Shown here one piece after another: positions 15,113 to 20,630 of a stretch of DNA of 20,630 nucleotides. Below the pieces are notes generated by a model. The model saw only the letters and a program-made list of their open reading frames with translations. It did no database searches and was not told the DNA's origin. Position 1 is the stretch's first letter. Each line of letters opens with the position of its first letter. The stretch lies in the NCBI GenBank assembly GCA_946183625.1, contig CAMHCL010000013.1, positions 1 through 20,630 of the forward strand. The letters are read 5' to 3'. Source of the DNA: an uncultured Lachnospiraceae bacterium. Lineage in GTDB: Bacteria; Bacillota; Clostridia; Lachnospirales; Lachnospiraceae. The position numbers were made by a program, and so were the translations under genes.

Positions 15113-15661
15113 ATGTCGAAGATAGCAGTCATATTTCCGGGAATAGGTTACCATACCGACAAACCGTTACTATATTATTCAGGGAAGCTTGCAGCGGCTG
15201 CAGGATACGAGATCATTAAGATCAGTTATCCGAAGTATGACGTGAACCTGAAGCAGGCCACGAAGGAGCAGCTGGCCACCTTCGTTAAAATGTGCCTGGA
15301 GGCAACAACTGAAACCTTGAAGGATGCCGGGCTCGGTGATGCCGAGGATGTTCTCTTCATATCGAAGAGCATCGGAACAGTCGTGGCTGCGGCATATGCC
15401 GGCACAGGCATCCGGCAGGTATACTTCACACCGCTTGAAGAAACATTTGACTATGTGAAGAAGGGCGTGGGCATAGCCTTTAACGGGACTAAAGATAACT
15501 GGGCTGACTATAAGAAGGTTCAGAAGCTGGCCGCGGAATATGATATACCGCTGACCACCATCGAAGATGCAAACCACTCCCTGGAAACCGGGGATGCGGT
15601 TAAGGATATACAGAATTTAGAGAAGGTAATTCTTAAGCTTGTTGAAGAAGAAATCATTTAG
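15113..15661 (+). CDS. Small alpha/beta hydrolase
   Basis: The start at 15113 (MSKIAVIF) is preceded by GAGGTGA; the upstream GTG and ATG in frame have no ribosome site. The 182-residue protein opens with a beta strand and an IFPGIGYHTDKPLLYYSGK loop typical of alpha/beta hydrolases. The nucleophile elbow is ISKSIGT (Ser86) in place of GxSxG, and the catalytic His is probably His155 in DANHSLE. The acid may be Asp128 in NGTKDNWADY. It is likely a cytoplasmic esterase-like or dienelactone-hydrolase-like protein with unknown substrate. It is followed after 29 bases by the WYL regulator, so the two may form an operon. It is divergent from lanA, and nothing ties it to the lanthipeptide arm. Confidence 0.72.
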   Translation: MSKIAVIFPGIGYHTDKPLLYYSGKLAAAAGYEIIKISYPKYDVNLKQATKEQLATFVKMCLEATTETLKDAGLGDAEDVLFISKSIGTVVAAAYAGTGIRQVYFTPLEETFDYVKKGVGIAFNGTKDNWADYKKVQKLAAEYDIPLTTIEDANHSLETGDAVKDIQNLEKVILKLVEEEII

Positions 15662-15690
15662 GTATGATTATTGTATAGGGAGGGGTTCCT

Positions 15691-16674
15691 ATGGCAAGAA
15701 GTGCAAACCAGAAGCTCAAGCTTCTGTACCTCGCAAAGATATTCAAGGAGAAGACGGATGATGATCATTATCTCACCATGCCGCAGATCATAACAGAGCT
15801 GAACAGATATGGGATCGAAGCCAACCGCAAGAGCATTTATACAGATCTGGATGCACTTGAGGAGTATGGCATGGATATAATCAGGGAGCGAAATGGCGCC
15901 CTGACATATTACCACCTGGGAGACAGAGAGTTCGAGGTGGCTGAACTGAAATTCCTGGTTGATGCGATCCAGGCATCCAAGTTTATCTCCGAGAAGAAGA
16001 CTCGTGAGCTGATCAAGAAGCTGGAGGCTTCCATCAGTTCTTATGATGCTTCGCTTCTTGACCGTGAGGTTACAGTTATGGGCCGCGTCAAGAACATGAA
16101 TGAGAGTATCTATTATTCCATAGATACCATTCACAATGCCATGAATGATAATAAATGTATCAAATTCCGCTACTTCAGCTGGAATGTCAGAGGAAAGGAA
16201 GAATTCCGTCGAGACGGAGATTTCTACGAAGTAAGCCCATGGCTGCTTCTCTTTGACGACGAGAATTATTACTTGGTTGCCTATGATATGGACAGGAAGG
16301 AGATACGTCACTACCGCGTAGATAAGATGCGTGACGTGGACGTTGTAGATACAAAACGAAAGGGCGTAACAAAATTTAAGAATCTGGACAAAGCCCAATA
16401 CACGCAGAAACATTTCAGAATGTTCGGCGGTGATTTCGAGACTGTAACTCTCAAATGTGAAAACAGCCTGGCAAATGTACTGATAGACCAGTTCGGTAAG
16501 AATATAATGATGATACCGGTGGATGCAGAACATTTTACAGTAAATATTGATGTTGCGGTCAGTGACCAGTTCTTCGGCTGGCTGGTTGCACTGGGCGGTG
16601 AAGCCGTCATAACAAAACCTGCAAAAGTTAAGAGACAGATGCAGGAGCTTCTGAATAGGAAGTTTACAGATTAA
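15691..16674 (+). CDS. WYL-domain transcriptional regulator
   Basis: The 327-residue protein starts with a winged helix (about 1-65) whose recognition part is NRKSIYTDLDALEEYGMDI, typical of DeoR-like HTH_11 domains. It continues with a linker helix region and a WYL domain (about 145-235) containing IKFRYFSW, YEVSPWLLLFDDENYYLVAYD and IRHYRVDKM. The C-terminal WCX-type extension runs to the end (about 245-325). WYL proteins bind DNA and are thought to sense a ligand, often nucleic acid or nucleotide. GGGAGGGG lies just before ATG 15691. A long open frame on the opposite strand is a shadow of this gene. Its targets may be the adjacent hydrolase or itself. Confidence 0.9.
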   Translation: MARSANQKLKLLYLAKIFKEKTDDDHYLTMPQIITELNRYGIEANRKSIYTDLDALEEYGMDIIRERNGALTYYHLGDREFEVAELKFLVDAIQASKFISEKKTRELIKKLEASISSYDASLLDREVTVMGRVKNMNESIYYSIDTIHNAMNDNKCIKFRYFSWNVRGKEEFRRDGDFYEVSPWLLLFDDENYYLVAYDMDRKEIRHYRVDKMRDVDVVDTKRKGVTKFKNLDKAQYTQKHFRMFGGDFETVTLKCENSLANVLIDQFGKNIMMIPVDAEHFTVNIDVAVSDQFFGWLVALGGEAVITKPAKVKRQMQELLNRKFTD

Positions 16675-16699
16675 CTTGTAGATGGGAGCGTTCTTCGTA

Positions 16700-16946
16700 A
16701 TGACAGAATTTATCAAAAAAGCATTTAAGGAAGACGAAAGAAAAGCATATTATTTTACACTATACACATTGTTATTCGGGATCGTTGCATTCCTTTGCTT
16801 CTCATGGTTCATATTTAATGGGAAATCAATGATCTTCACAGGGGACGGCAACAGGCAGCATCATAACACTGTGCGGAATTCTGGTGTTTATTGTGATGAT
16901 CGTAGTTGTGGAAAGGCGAAGGAGAGTAGTTAAGGATAGTTGTTAA
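16700..16946 (+). pseudogene. YfhO-family membrane protein remnant with large internal deletion
   Basis: Bases 16700-16849 encode MTEFIKKAFKEDERKAYYF, a membrane helix and the FNGKSMIFTGDG loop, which is how YfhO-family proteins begin. After TGDG, translation leaves the family pattern. In the +1 frame from about 16848 the sequence encodes ATGSIITLCGILVFIVMIVV and then VERRRRVVKDSC before TAA at 16944. This is the last membrane helix and basic tail expected at the C-terminus of the same family. Intact YfhO proteins have about 800-900 residues, so over 700 residues appear lost with a frame change at the join (about 16847-16853). YfhO proteins are multi-pass and glycosyltransferase-like. A read-through product from 16700 would be a 77-residue single-helix protein. 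Confidence 0.75.
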
Positions 16947-16972
16947 GTGGATTTGTTAAAGGGGGACTAGTA

Positions 16973-18202
16973 ATGCAGGAATATATTTATAATACAGATT
17001 CAAATAAAGAGTTCCTGAAGGAAAATGCAGAGGCTCTGCTTGAGTTTGGACGCAAGTTCCCGTCTCCAGGCGGCGGAAGCTACTACCTGGGTGATGATGG
17101 TTCGCCATGGAAGGAACGTCCAAGGGAAACGTGGATCACTGCGCGTATGGCACATGTATACAGCATCGGAACTATGATGGGGTATGAATTTTGTGGACCG
17201 CTGGCTGATGCAGCAATCAAGGGACTCCTGGGTGAACTCCGTGACATGGAGAATGGTGGATGGTATCCGGGGATAAATGCGGATGGTACCATCATTCCTG
17301 GAAAGCAATGTTATGCACATGCCTTTGTGATACTTGCTGCTACAAGTGCATATCTTGCAGCAAGACCTGGCGCTGACGAATTGCTAAGGGCTGCACTTGA
17401 AACCTATGACAAATATTTCTGGAATGAAGAAGAGGGACTGTCCTGTGATTTCTGGAATACTGAATTTACAGAATGCGACAGTTACCGAGGCCTCAATGCC
17501 AACATGCATTCCGTAGAAGCTTTTCTCGCTGTTGCTGATGCATTACAGGATGAGGTATATAGGGATAGAGCCGGACGAATCATAGACAGAGTAGTTGGCT
17601 GGGCAGAGGAGAATGACTATAGATTGCCAGAACATTTTACTTCTGACTGGAAGTATGTACTGGATATGAATAAAGAAAAACCAGACGATCCATTTAAGCC
17701 TTATGGTGCAACGCCGGGACATGGAATTGAATGGGCTCGTCTTATAATTCAGTGGGCTATGAGTACTAAAATGTGCGATTCCAAAAAGCAGGCTTATATC
17801 GACACAGCAGCAAAGCTTTATGACAGAGCCATAGCTGATGCGTGGAATGTGGATGGTGCACCGGGCATAGTCTATACCACAGACTGGGATGGCAAGCCTG
17901 TTGTGCATGACAGGATGCACTGGACTCTGGCCGAGGCTATCAACACTTCTTCCGTGCTTATTAGAGTTATGGGAAGCGAAAAATATTCCGCTGATTATAA
18001 CAGATACATGAGATACCTGGATACTGCTGTACTGGATCACAGCTGTGGTTCCTGGTACCATCAGCTGGACAGGATGAATAACCTTAAAACGACAGTATGG
18101 CCTGGAAAGTCTGATCTATACCATGCCTTCCAAGCCATGTTGATTCCGTATGCGGATGTTGATGTTTCTATTGCTGCTACCCTGCGATTTTCACAGAATT
18201 GA
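16973..18202 (+). CDS. AGE-family sugar isomerase, YihS-like (aldose-ketose isomerase)
   Basis: The start at 16973 (MQEYIY) has GGGGG seven to eight bases upstream; an in-frame ATG or equivalent 11 codons earlier falls within the pseudogene end. The 409-residue length matches E. coli YihS (413). Shared blocks include ETWITARMAHVYS (Arg58, His61), GGWYPGIN, YRGLNANMHSVEAFL (His179), ATPGHGIEWARL (His250, Glu253), GIVYTTDWDGKPVV and KSDLYHAFQAML (His384). The catalytic Arg and His residues known for YihS and related mannose isomerases are all in place, on an (alpha/alpha)6 barrel. The likely reaction is mannose-fructose or similar aldose-ketose isomerisation; a sulfoquinovose substrate cannot be excluded, though no other sulfoquinovose gene is nearby. 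It ends 26 bases inside the convergent gene. Confidence 0.88.
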   Translation: MQEYIYNTDSNKEFLKENAEALLEFGRKFPSPGGGSYYLGDDGSPWKERPRETWITARMAHVYSIGTMMGYEFCGPLADAAIKGLLGELRDMENGGWYPGINADGTIIPGKQCYAHAFVILAATSAYLAARPGADELLRAALETYDKYFWNEEEGLSCDFWNTEFTECDSYRGLNANMHSVEAFLAVADALQDEVYRDRAGRIIDRVVGWAEENDYRLPEHFTSDWKYVLDMNKEKPDDPFKPYGATPGHGIEWARLIIQWAMSTKMCDSKKQAYIDTAAKLYDRAIADAWNVDGAPGIVYTTDWDGKPVVHDRMHWTLAEAINTSSVLIRVMGSEKYSADYNRYMRYLDTAVLDHSCGSWYHQLDRMNNLKTTVWPGKSDLYHAFQAMLIPYADVDVSIAATLRFSQN

Positions 18203-18704
18203 TAAGGGATACTGCACTGAGCAACTGACTTGCAAGAGCCTTGGTGTAAGCCTTCTCCTTGCTTTTTACTGCCAGGTATTTAGCCTTCTGCTTCTTGGTC
18301 TTCCTTGGCATCTGCTCTACATTCGCAATCACTCTGTATCTGTAATTGTCGTGCTGTCTGATATATATCAGATGTCTCATGATACTCTTCGACAGCTTTG
18401 CATCCTTCTGGAAATGATAATCTGCATCGATGTAGTTCTCAGGAATCAGATCTTTTGGAACTGAATTGCCGTGGTACAGTGCGAAGCTGTCCCAGTCAGG
18501 AAGATACTTGATTCTCCAATAAGCCATATCCGAGAGAACTATGAGTTCGTCATTTATCAGCTTGTACTCCAGCTCGTTATCGTAGGAGTAAGAACCTATG
18601 CTCATTTCTTCATTTCTGAACTTGTCCTCCATGGTCTCGATTCCTTCTATCACTTCCATAGTATTGAGTTTGTAATTATTTCTGCTTGTTGTGTAATCCT
18701 TCAT
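18177..18704 (-). CDS. Hypothetical protein, 175 residues
   Basis: I do not recognise this protein. A perfect AAGGAGG seven bases before ATG 18704 supports that it is real. No membrane helix or signal peptide is seen. The middle (about 35-125) is mixed, with YKLINDELIVLSDMAYWRIKYL and ENYIDADYHFQKDAKLSKS, and a C-terminal basic stretch PRKTKKQKAKYLAVKSKEK. Its 3' end overlaps the end of the isomerase gene by 26 bases on the other strand. A threonine-rich open frame ends on its start codon. It could be cytoplasmic and nucleic-acid-binding given the basic tail, but that is a guess. Confidence 0.72.
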   Translation of the reverse strand: MKDYTTSRNNYKLNTMEVIEGIETMEDKFRNEEMSIGSYSYDNELEYKLINDELIVLSDMAYWRIKYLPDWDSFALYHGNSVPKDLIPENYIDADYHFQKDAKLSKSIMRHLIYIRQHDNYRYRVIANVEQMPRKTKKQKAKYLAVKSKEKAYTKALASQLLSAVSLINSVKIAG

Positions 18705-18790
18705 ATTTGGACCTCCTTGGTATTAATTGTTGTTGTTATTGCTACTGTTGTTGCTGTCGTTGTTACTGACAGTTTTGTTATTATCCTCAT
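18701..18790 (-). other. Threonine-rich 29-codon open frame overlapping the next start
   Basis: ATG at 18790 opens a frame rich in ACA, ACG, GTA and ATA codons (MRIITKLSVTTT, ATTVAITTTINTKEVQI). Its TGA overlaps the ATG of the 175-residue gene (ATGA), and the strong AAGGAGG of that gene lies inside it. No convincing ribosome site precedes ATG 18790. It may be a leader peptide or merely a product of a degenerate (AAC)n-type triplet repeat at about 18727-18770. Confidence 0.3.
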
Positions 18791-18796
18791 TCTACC

Positions 18797-18823
18797 AAGG
18801 GTGCTGTCCCATAATACACCCTT
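18797..18823. repeat. Inverted repeat upstream of the hypothetical gene and HAD gene
   Basis: AAGGGTG (18797-18803) and CACCCTT (18817-18823) form perfect seven-base arms around a 13-base loop in the 205-base divergent intergenic region. It could be an operator or an RNA hairpin on either transcript; no T-tract follows directly. Confidence 0.45.
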
Positions 18824-18854
18824 CTGTTTGAGTGGGAAGGGGGGGAGTGATTTG

Positions 18855-18883
18855 TTGCTTTTTACACCTTTGTGTGTTATAAA
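18855..18883 (+). promoter_or_regulatory. Promoter of the HAD gene
   Basis: TTGCTT (18855-18860) and TATAAA (18878-18883) are exactly 17 bases apart, 27 bases before the HAD start codon. Confidence 0.55.
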
Positions 18884-18909
18884 TTACCAACGGACGAAAG
18901 GAGTGTATT

Positions 18910-19554
18910 ATGAAAATGGTTGATGCATTAATTTTTGATCTAGATGGAACAATGTGGGATTCCACAGGCTGTGCAAGTGATATTTGGAATAGAGTGTTTT
19001 CAAAACATAGAGAAATCGATTTGAAAATGACAAAGGAAAAAGCGGAGCAACTGATGGGAAAAACTATGGAAGAGATTGGTCAGATGCTTTTTCCGGATTT
19101 TCCAGAAGAGAAAAGAAATAGTATTGTAGACGAATTTGGATTTGAAGAAGTAGAGTACTTAAAAGAAAATGGCGCTATTCTTTATGATGGCTTGGAAGAA
19201 ACATTGAAAAAGCTAAATCAAGAATACGAACTATATATAGTAAGTAATTGCCAGGATGGTTATGTTCCAGCCTTTTTACATTCTCACAAATTAGGTCAAT
19301 ATTTCAAGGACATAGAAATGTCAGGAAGAACAGGATGTGATAAAGGAAGTAATATTAAACTCATAATGGAAAGAAATAATATACAAAGTGCAGTGTATAT
19401 AGGAGATACAGAAGGAGATGAAAAAGCTTCACGTATTGCAGGTATTCCATTTATATATGCATCCTATGGATTTGGAAAAGCTTTAGCTCCAGATGCTGTT
19501 ATAAATAGAATAGTTGAATTGCCAGAATGTGTTATGGGATTTTGTAGAGCGTAA
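18910..19554 (+). CDS. HAD-superfamily hydrolase, phosphoglycolate phosphatase-like
   Basis: The 214-residue protein has the four HAD motifs: FDLDGT (nucleophile Asp10, acid Asp12), IVSNCQDG (Ser112), a lysine at 145 or 150, and IGDTEGDEKAS (Asp166, Asp170). A helical cap lies between motifs I and II (about residues 18-90), as in the subfamily IA phosphatases such as Gph or beta-phosphoglucomutase. The substrate is likely a small phosphate ester such as phosphoglycolate, but cannot be told from sequence. GGAG six bases before ATG supports 18910. Its base use is clearly more AT-rich than the flanking genes (many AAA, GAA, ATA, AAT codons), which suggests recent acquisition. It has its own promoter, and a promoter for the next gene follows. 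Confidence 0.88.
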   Translation: MKMVDALIFDLDGTMWDSTGCASDIWNRVFSKHREIDLKMTKEKAEQLMGKTMEEIGQMLFPDFPEEKRNSIVDEFGFEEVEYLKENGAILYDGLEETLKKLNQEYELYIVSNCQDGYVPAFLHSHKLGQYFKDIEMSGRTGCDKGSNIKLIMERNNIQSAVYIGDTEGDEKASRIAGIPFIYASYGFGKALAPDAVINRIVELPECVMGFCRA

Positions 19555-19567
19555 CGCAGTATATCTA

Positions 19568-19576
19568 TGCTATAAT
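19568..19576 (+). promoter_or_regulatory. Extended -10 promoter of the ArsC/Spx-like gene
   Basis: TGCTATAAT lies 50 bases before the start codon in the 71-base gap. No clear -35 is present, as is usual for the TGn class. It probably also serves the overlapping Fic gene. Confidence 0.5.
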
Positions 19577-19625
19577 ATAGACTAGATGTAACTAAGTAAT
19601 GTATTGATCAAAAAGGGGACAAACT

Positions 19626-19979
19626 ATGATAAAAGTATACTGCTACTCTAAATGCACTACCTGCAAGAAAGCCCTTAAGTGGCTGGACGAAAATCAGGTT
19701 GAATACAAGCTTATAGACATCAAGGAAGATCATCCTGATGAGAAGACTTTAAGAAAACTACATAAGAAGAGTGGACTTCCGCTCCGCAAGTTCTTCAATA
19801 CCAGTGGAATGCTGTATAGAGAGATGGAACTGTCGAAGAAGCTCCCAGATATGAGTGAAGATGACATGCTTAAGCTGCTGGCATCTGACGGTATGCTGGT
19901 GAAGAGACCATTGCTCATAACAAAAGACAAGGTATTACTCGGATTCAAAGAAGCGGACTGGAGGGAAGCTTGTGTCTGA
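19626..19979 (+). CDS. ArsC/Spx-family thioredoxin-fold protein
   Basis: The 117-residue length and the opening MIKVYCYSKCTTCKKALKWL mark the ArsC/Spx/YffB family. The redox CxxC is Cys10-Thr-Thr-Cys13. Further landmarks are YKLIDIKEDHP, SGLPLRKFFNTSG, and VKRPLLITKDKVLLGFKEADW, which contains the conserved RP(L/I) segment. Members are either glutaredoxin-coupled arsenate reductases or Spx/MgsR-type RNA polymerase-binding stress regulators. The presence of CxxC and the lack of arsenic genes nearby make an unassigned Spx-like or YffB-like protein the safer call. GGGGA precedes ATG. The end overlaps the Fic gene by eight bases, which suggests translational coupling. Confidence 0.88.
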   Translation: MIKVYCYSKCTTCKKALKWLDENQVEYKLIDIKEDHPDEKTLRKLHKKSGLPLRKFFNTSGMLYREMELSKKLPDMSEDDMLKLLASDGMLVKRPLLITKDKVLLGFKEADWREACV

Positions 19980-20630
19980 TAAGAATAATAGACAAATTGA
20001 AGAAAAACAAATAGATCCTTTTGCTGAGTATCTTATTTCAGGAGAACCTGATAGGGCCAGTAAAGCGTATGCGTGGCAGACTGCTATCGGACTACAGGAT
20101 GTTGATAAACTACAGCCTTCAGAATATTTGTTAAATACAGCAAAAAACAATATTGAGGGCGATATAAGTATAGAAGAAGCAAAAAAGCGTATTGATTCAT
20201 ATTATAAGGAAAATAAAAAACATCAACCTGAACGTACCGAAGAAGCGGATAAGGTTTCCGTAAGAATTGCAGAAATTCTATCCGAGAATTCATTTGTGTT
20301 TTCACCTGCGCAGTATATAGCTATTCATAAAAGATTATTTGATGGTATTTATTCTCATGCTGGAAAAATCAGGGATTACAATATATCTAAAAAAGAATGG
20401 GTTCTTGATGGAGCATCTGTGATATATGGTGGAGCAACAGACCTTAATGAAACCCTTGAATATGATTTCAGAGTAGAGCGTGAGTTTGATTATGCCGGCT
20501 TGTCAATGAGTGAGATAATTAATCATTTGGCACGTTTTATATCAAGGTTGTGGCAGATACATATATTTGGAGAAGGAAACACACGTACAACGGCTGTATT
20601 CTTTATTAAATATATTCGTTCATTAGGGTT
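19972..20630 (+). CDS. Fic-domain protein with N-terminal VbhA-like antitoxin region, 3' truncated by the window
   Basis: A GTG start at 19972 with GGAGGG seven bases upstream opens a frame that runs to the window end (219 codons). Residues about 15-75 (YLISGEPDRASKAYAWQT, LQPSEYLLNTAKNNIEGD, ISIEEAKKRIDSYY) resemble the antitoxin VbhA-type helical region fused to Fic proteins. Residues 110 onward give the Fic core: FSPAQYIAIHKRLF, HAGKIRDYN, and the active loop HIFGEGNTRTTA (His197, Glu201, Asn203, Arg205). The canonical HPFx(D/E)GNGRxxR has Pro replaced by Ile and the last Arg by Ala. Fic enzymes usually transfer AMP to Ser/Thr/Tyr of target proteins. The upstream ArsC/Spx-like gene overlaps by eight bases. 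Confidence 0.85.
   Translation, partial: MSDKNNRQIEEKQIDPFAEYLISGEPDRASKAYAWQTAIGLQDVDKLQPSEYLLNTAKNNIEGDISIEEAKKRIDSYYKENKKHQPERTEEADKVSVRIAEILSENSFVFSPAQYIAIHKRLFDGIYSHAGKIRDYNISKKEWVLDGASVIYGGATDLNETLEYDFRVEREFDYAGLSMSEIINHLARFISRLWQIHIFGEGNTRTTAVFFIKYIRSLG

Noticed and set aside
15658..16716. A 352-codon open frame antisense to the WYL regulator
   Set aside because: It lies entirely opposite a well-supported gene, has no ribosome site, and its translation is an uneven, Cys- and His-rich sequence without family features.
16682..16933. An 83-residue novel small membrane protein
   Set aside because: Both ends match the two ends of YfhO-family proteins in different frames, so a deleted pseudogene explains it better.

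Overview
The window looks like the chromosome of a low-to-medium GC Firmicute, most likely a Lachnospiraceae member such as the Butyrivibrio/Pseudobutyrivibrio group. This rests on strong AGGAGG-type ribosome sites before nearly every gene, TATAAT-type promoters often with a TGn extension, NHLP-type peptide exporters, WYL and YfhO families, and a MATE transporter fused to an RsbW-like ATPase. The genus is an inference; no rRNA or tRNA is present to settle it.

Left flank (1-3377): the 3' part of a Uma2-family nuclease-like protein, a two-helix membrane protein of unknown role, then three leftward genes: a short cytidine deaminase-like enzyme, a zinc-ribbon plus PH-like protein, and a LURP-one-related (LOR) protein.

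Centre (3541-15016): a lanthipeptide locus with two convergent arms that meet at a bidirectional terminator (11480-11511). The rightward arm encodes a MATE-HATPase fusion, a membrane protein that looks like a degenerate M50 protease, a very short HlyD-like protein, a C39 peptidase-ABC transporter and a second NHLP-type ABC transporter. The leftward arm encodes a 76-residue precursor whose predicted core is acidic and has no basic residue, a class II synthetase (LanM) carrying the CCG form of the cyclase zinc site, and, behind its own promoter, a 57-residue peptide in which a double-glycine leader is joined to a four-cysteine zinc-ribbon core. Both small peptides share an LDxVxGG cleavage motif. 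The simplest model is that LanM modifies the acidic precursor, the C39 domain removes both leaders, and the paired ABC proteins with the short HlyD-like protein export the products. No LanFEG/LanI immunity gene and no LanRK regulator is seen.

Right flank (15113-20630): an alpha/beta hydrolase and WYL regulator pair, a YfhO-family pseudogene with most of its middle deleted, a YihS-like sugar isomerase of the AGE family, an unrecognised leftward gene preceded by a threonine-rich mini-ORF, an AT-rich HAD phosphatase, an ArsC/Spx-like protein, and a GTG-started Fic protein that overlaps it and runs off the end. No tRNA, rRNA, CRISPR array or complete insertion sequence was found, and no gene-free stretch exceeds 300 bases.
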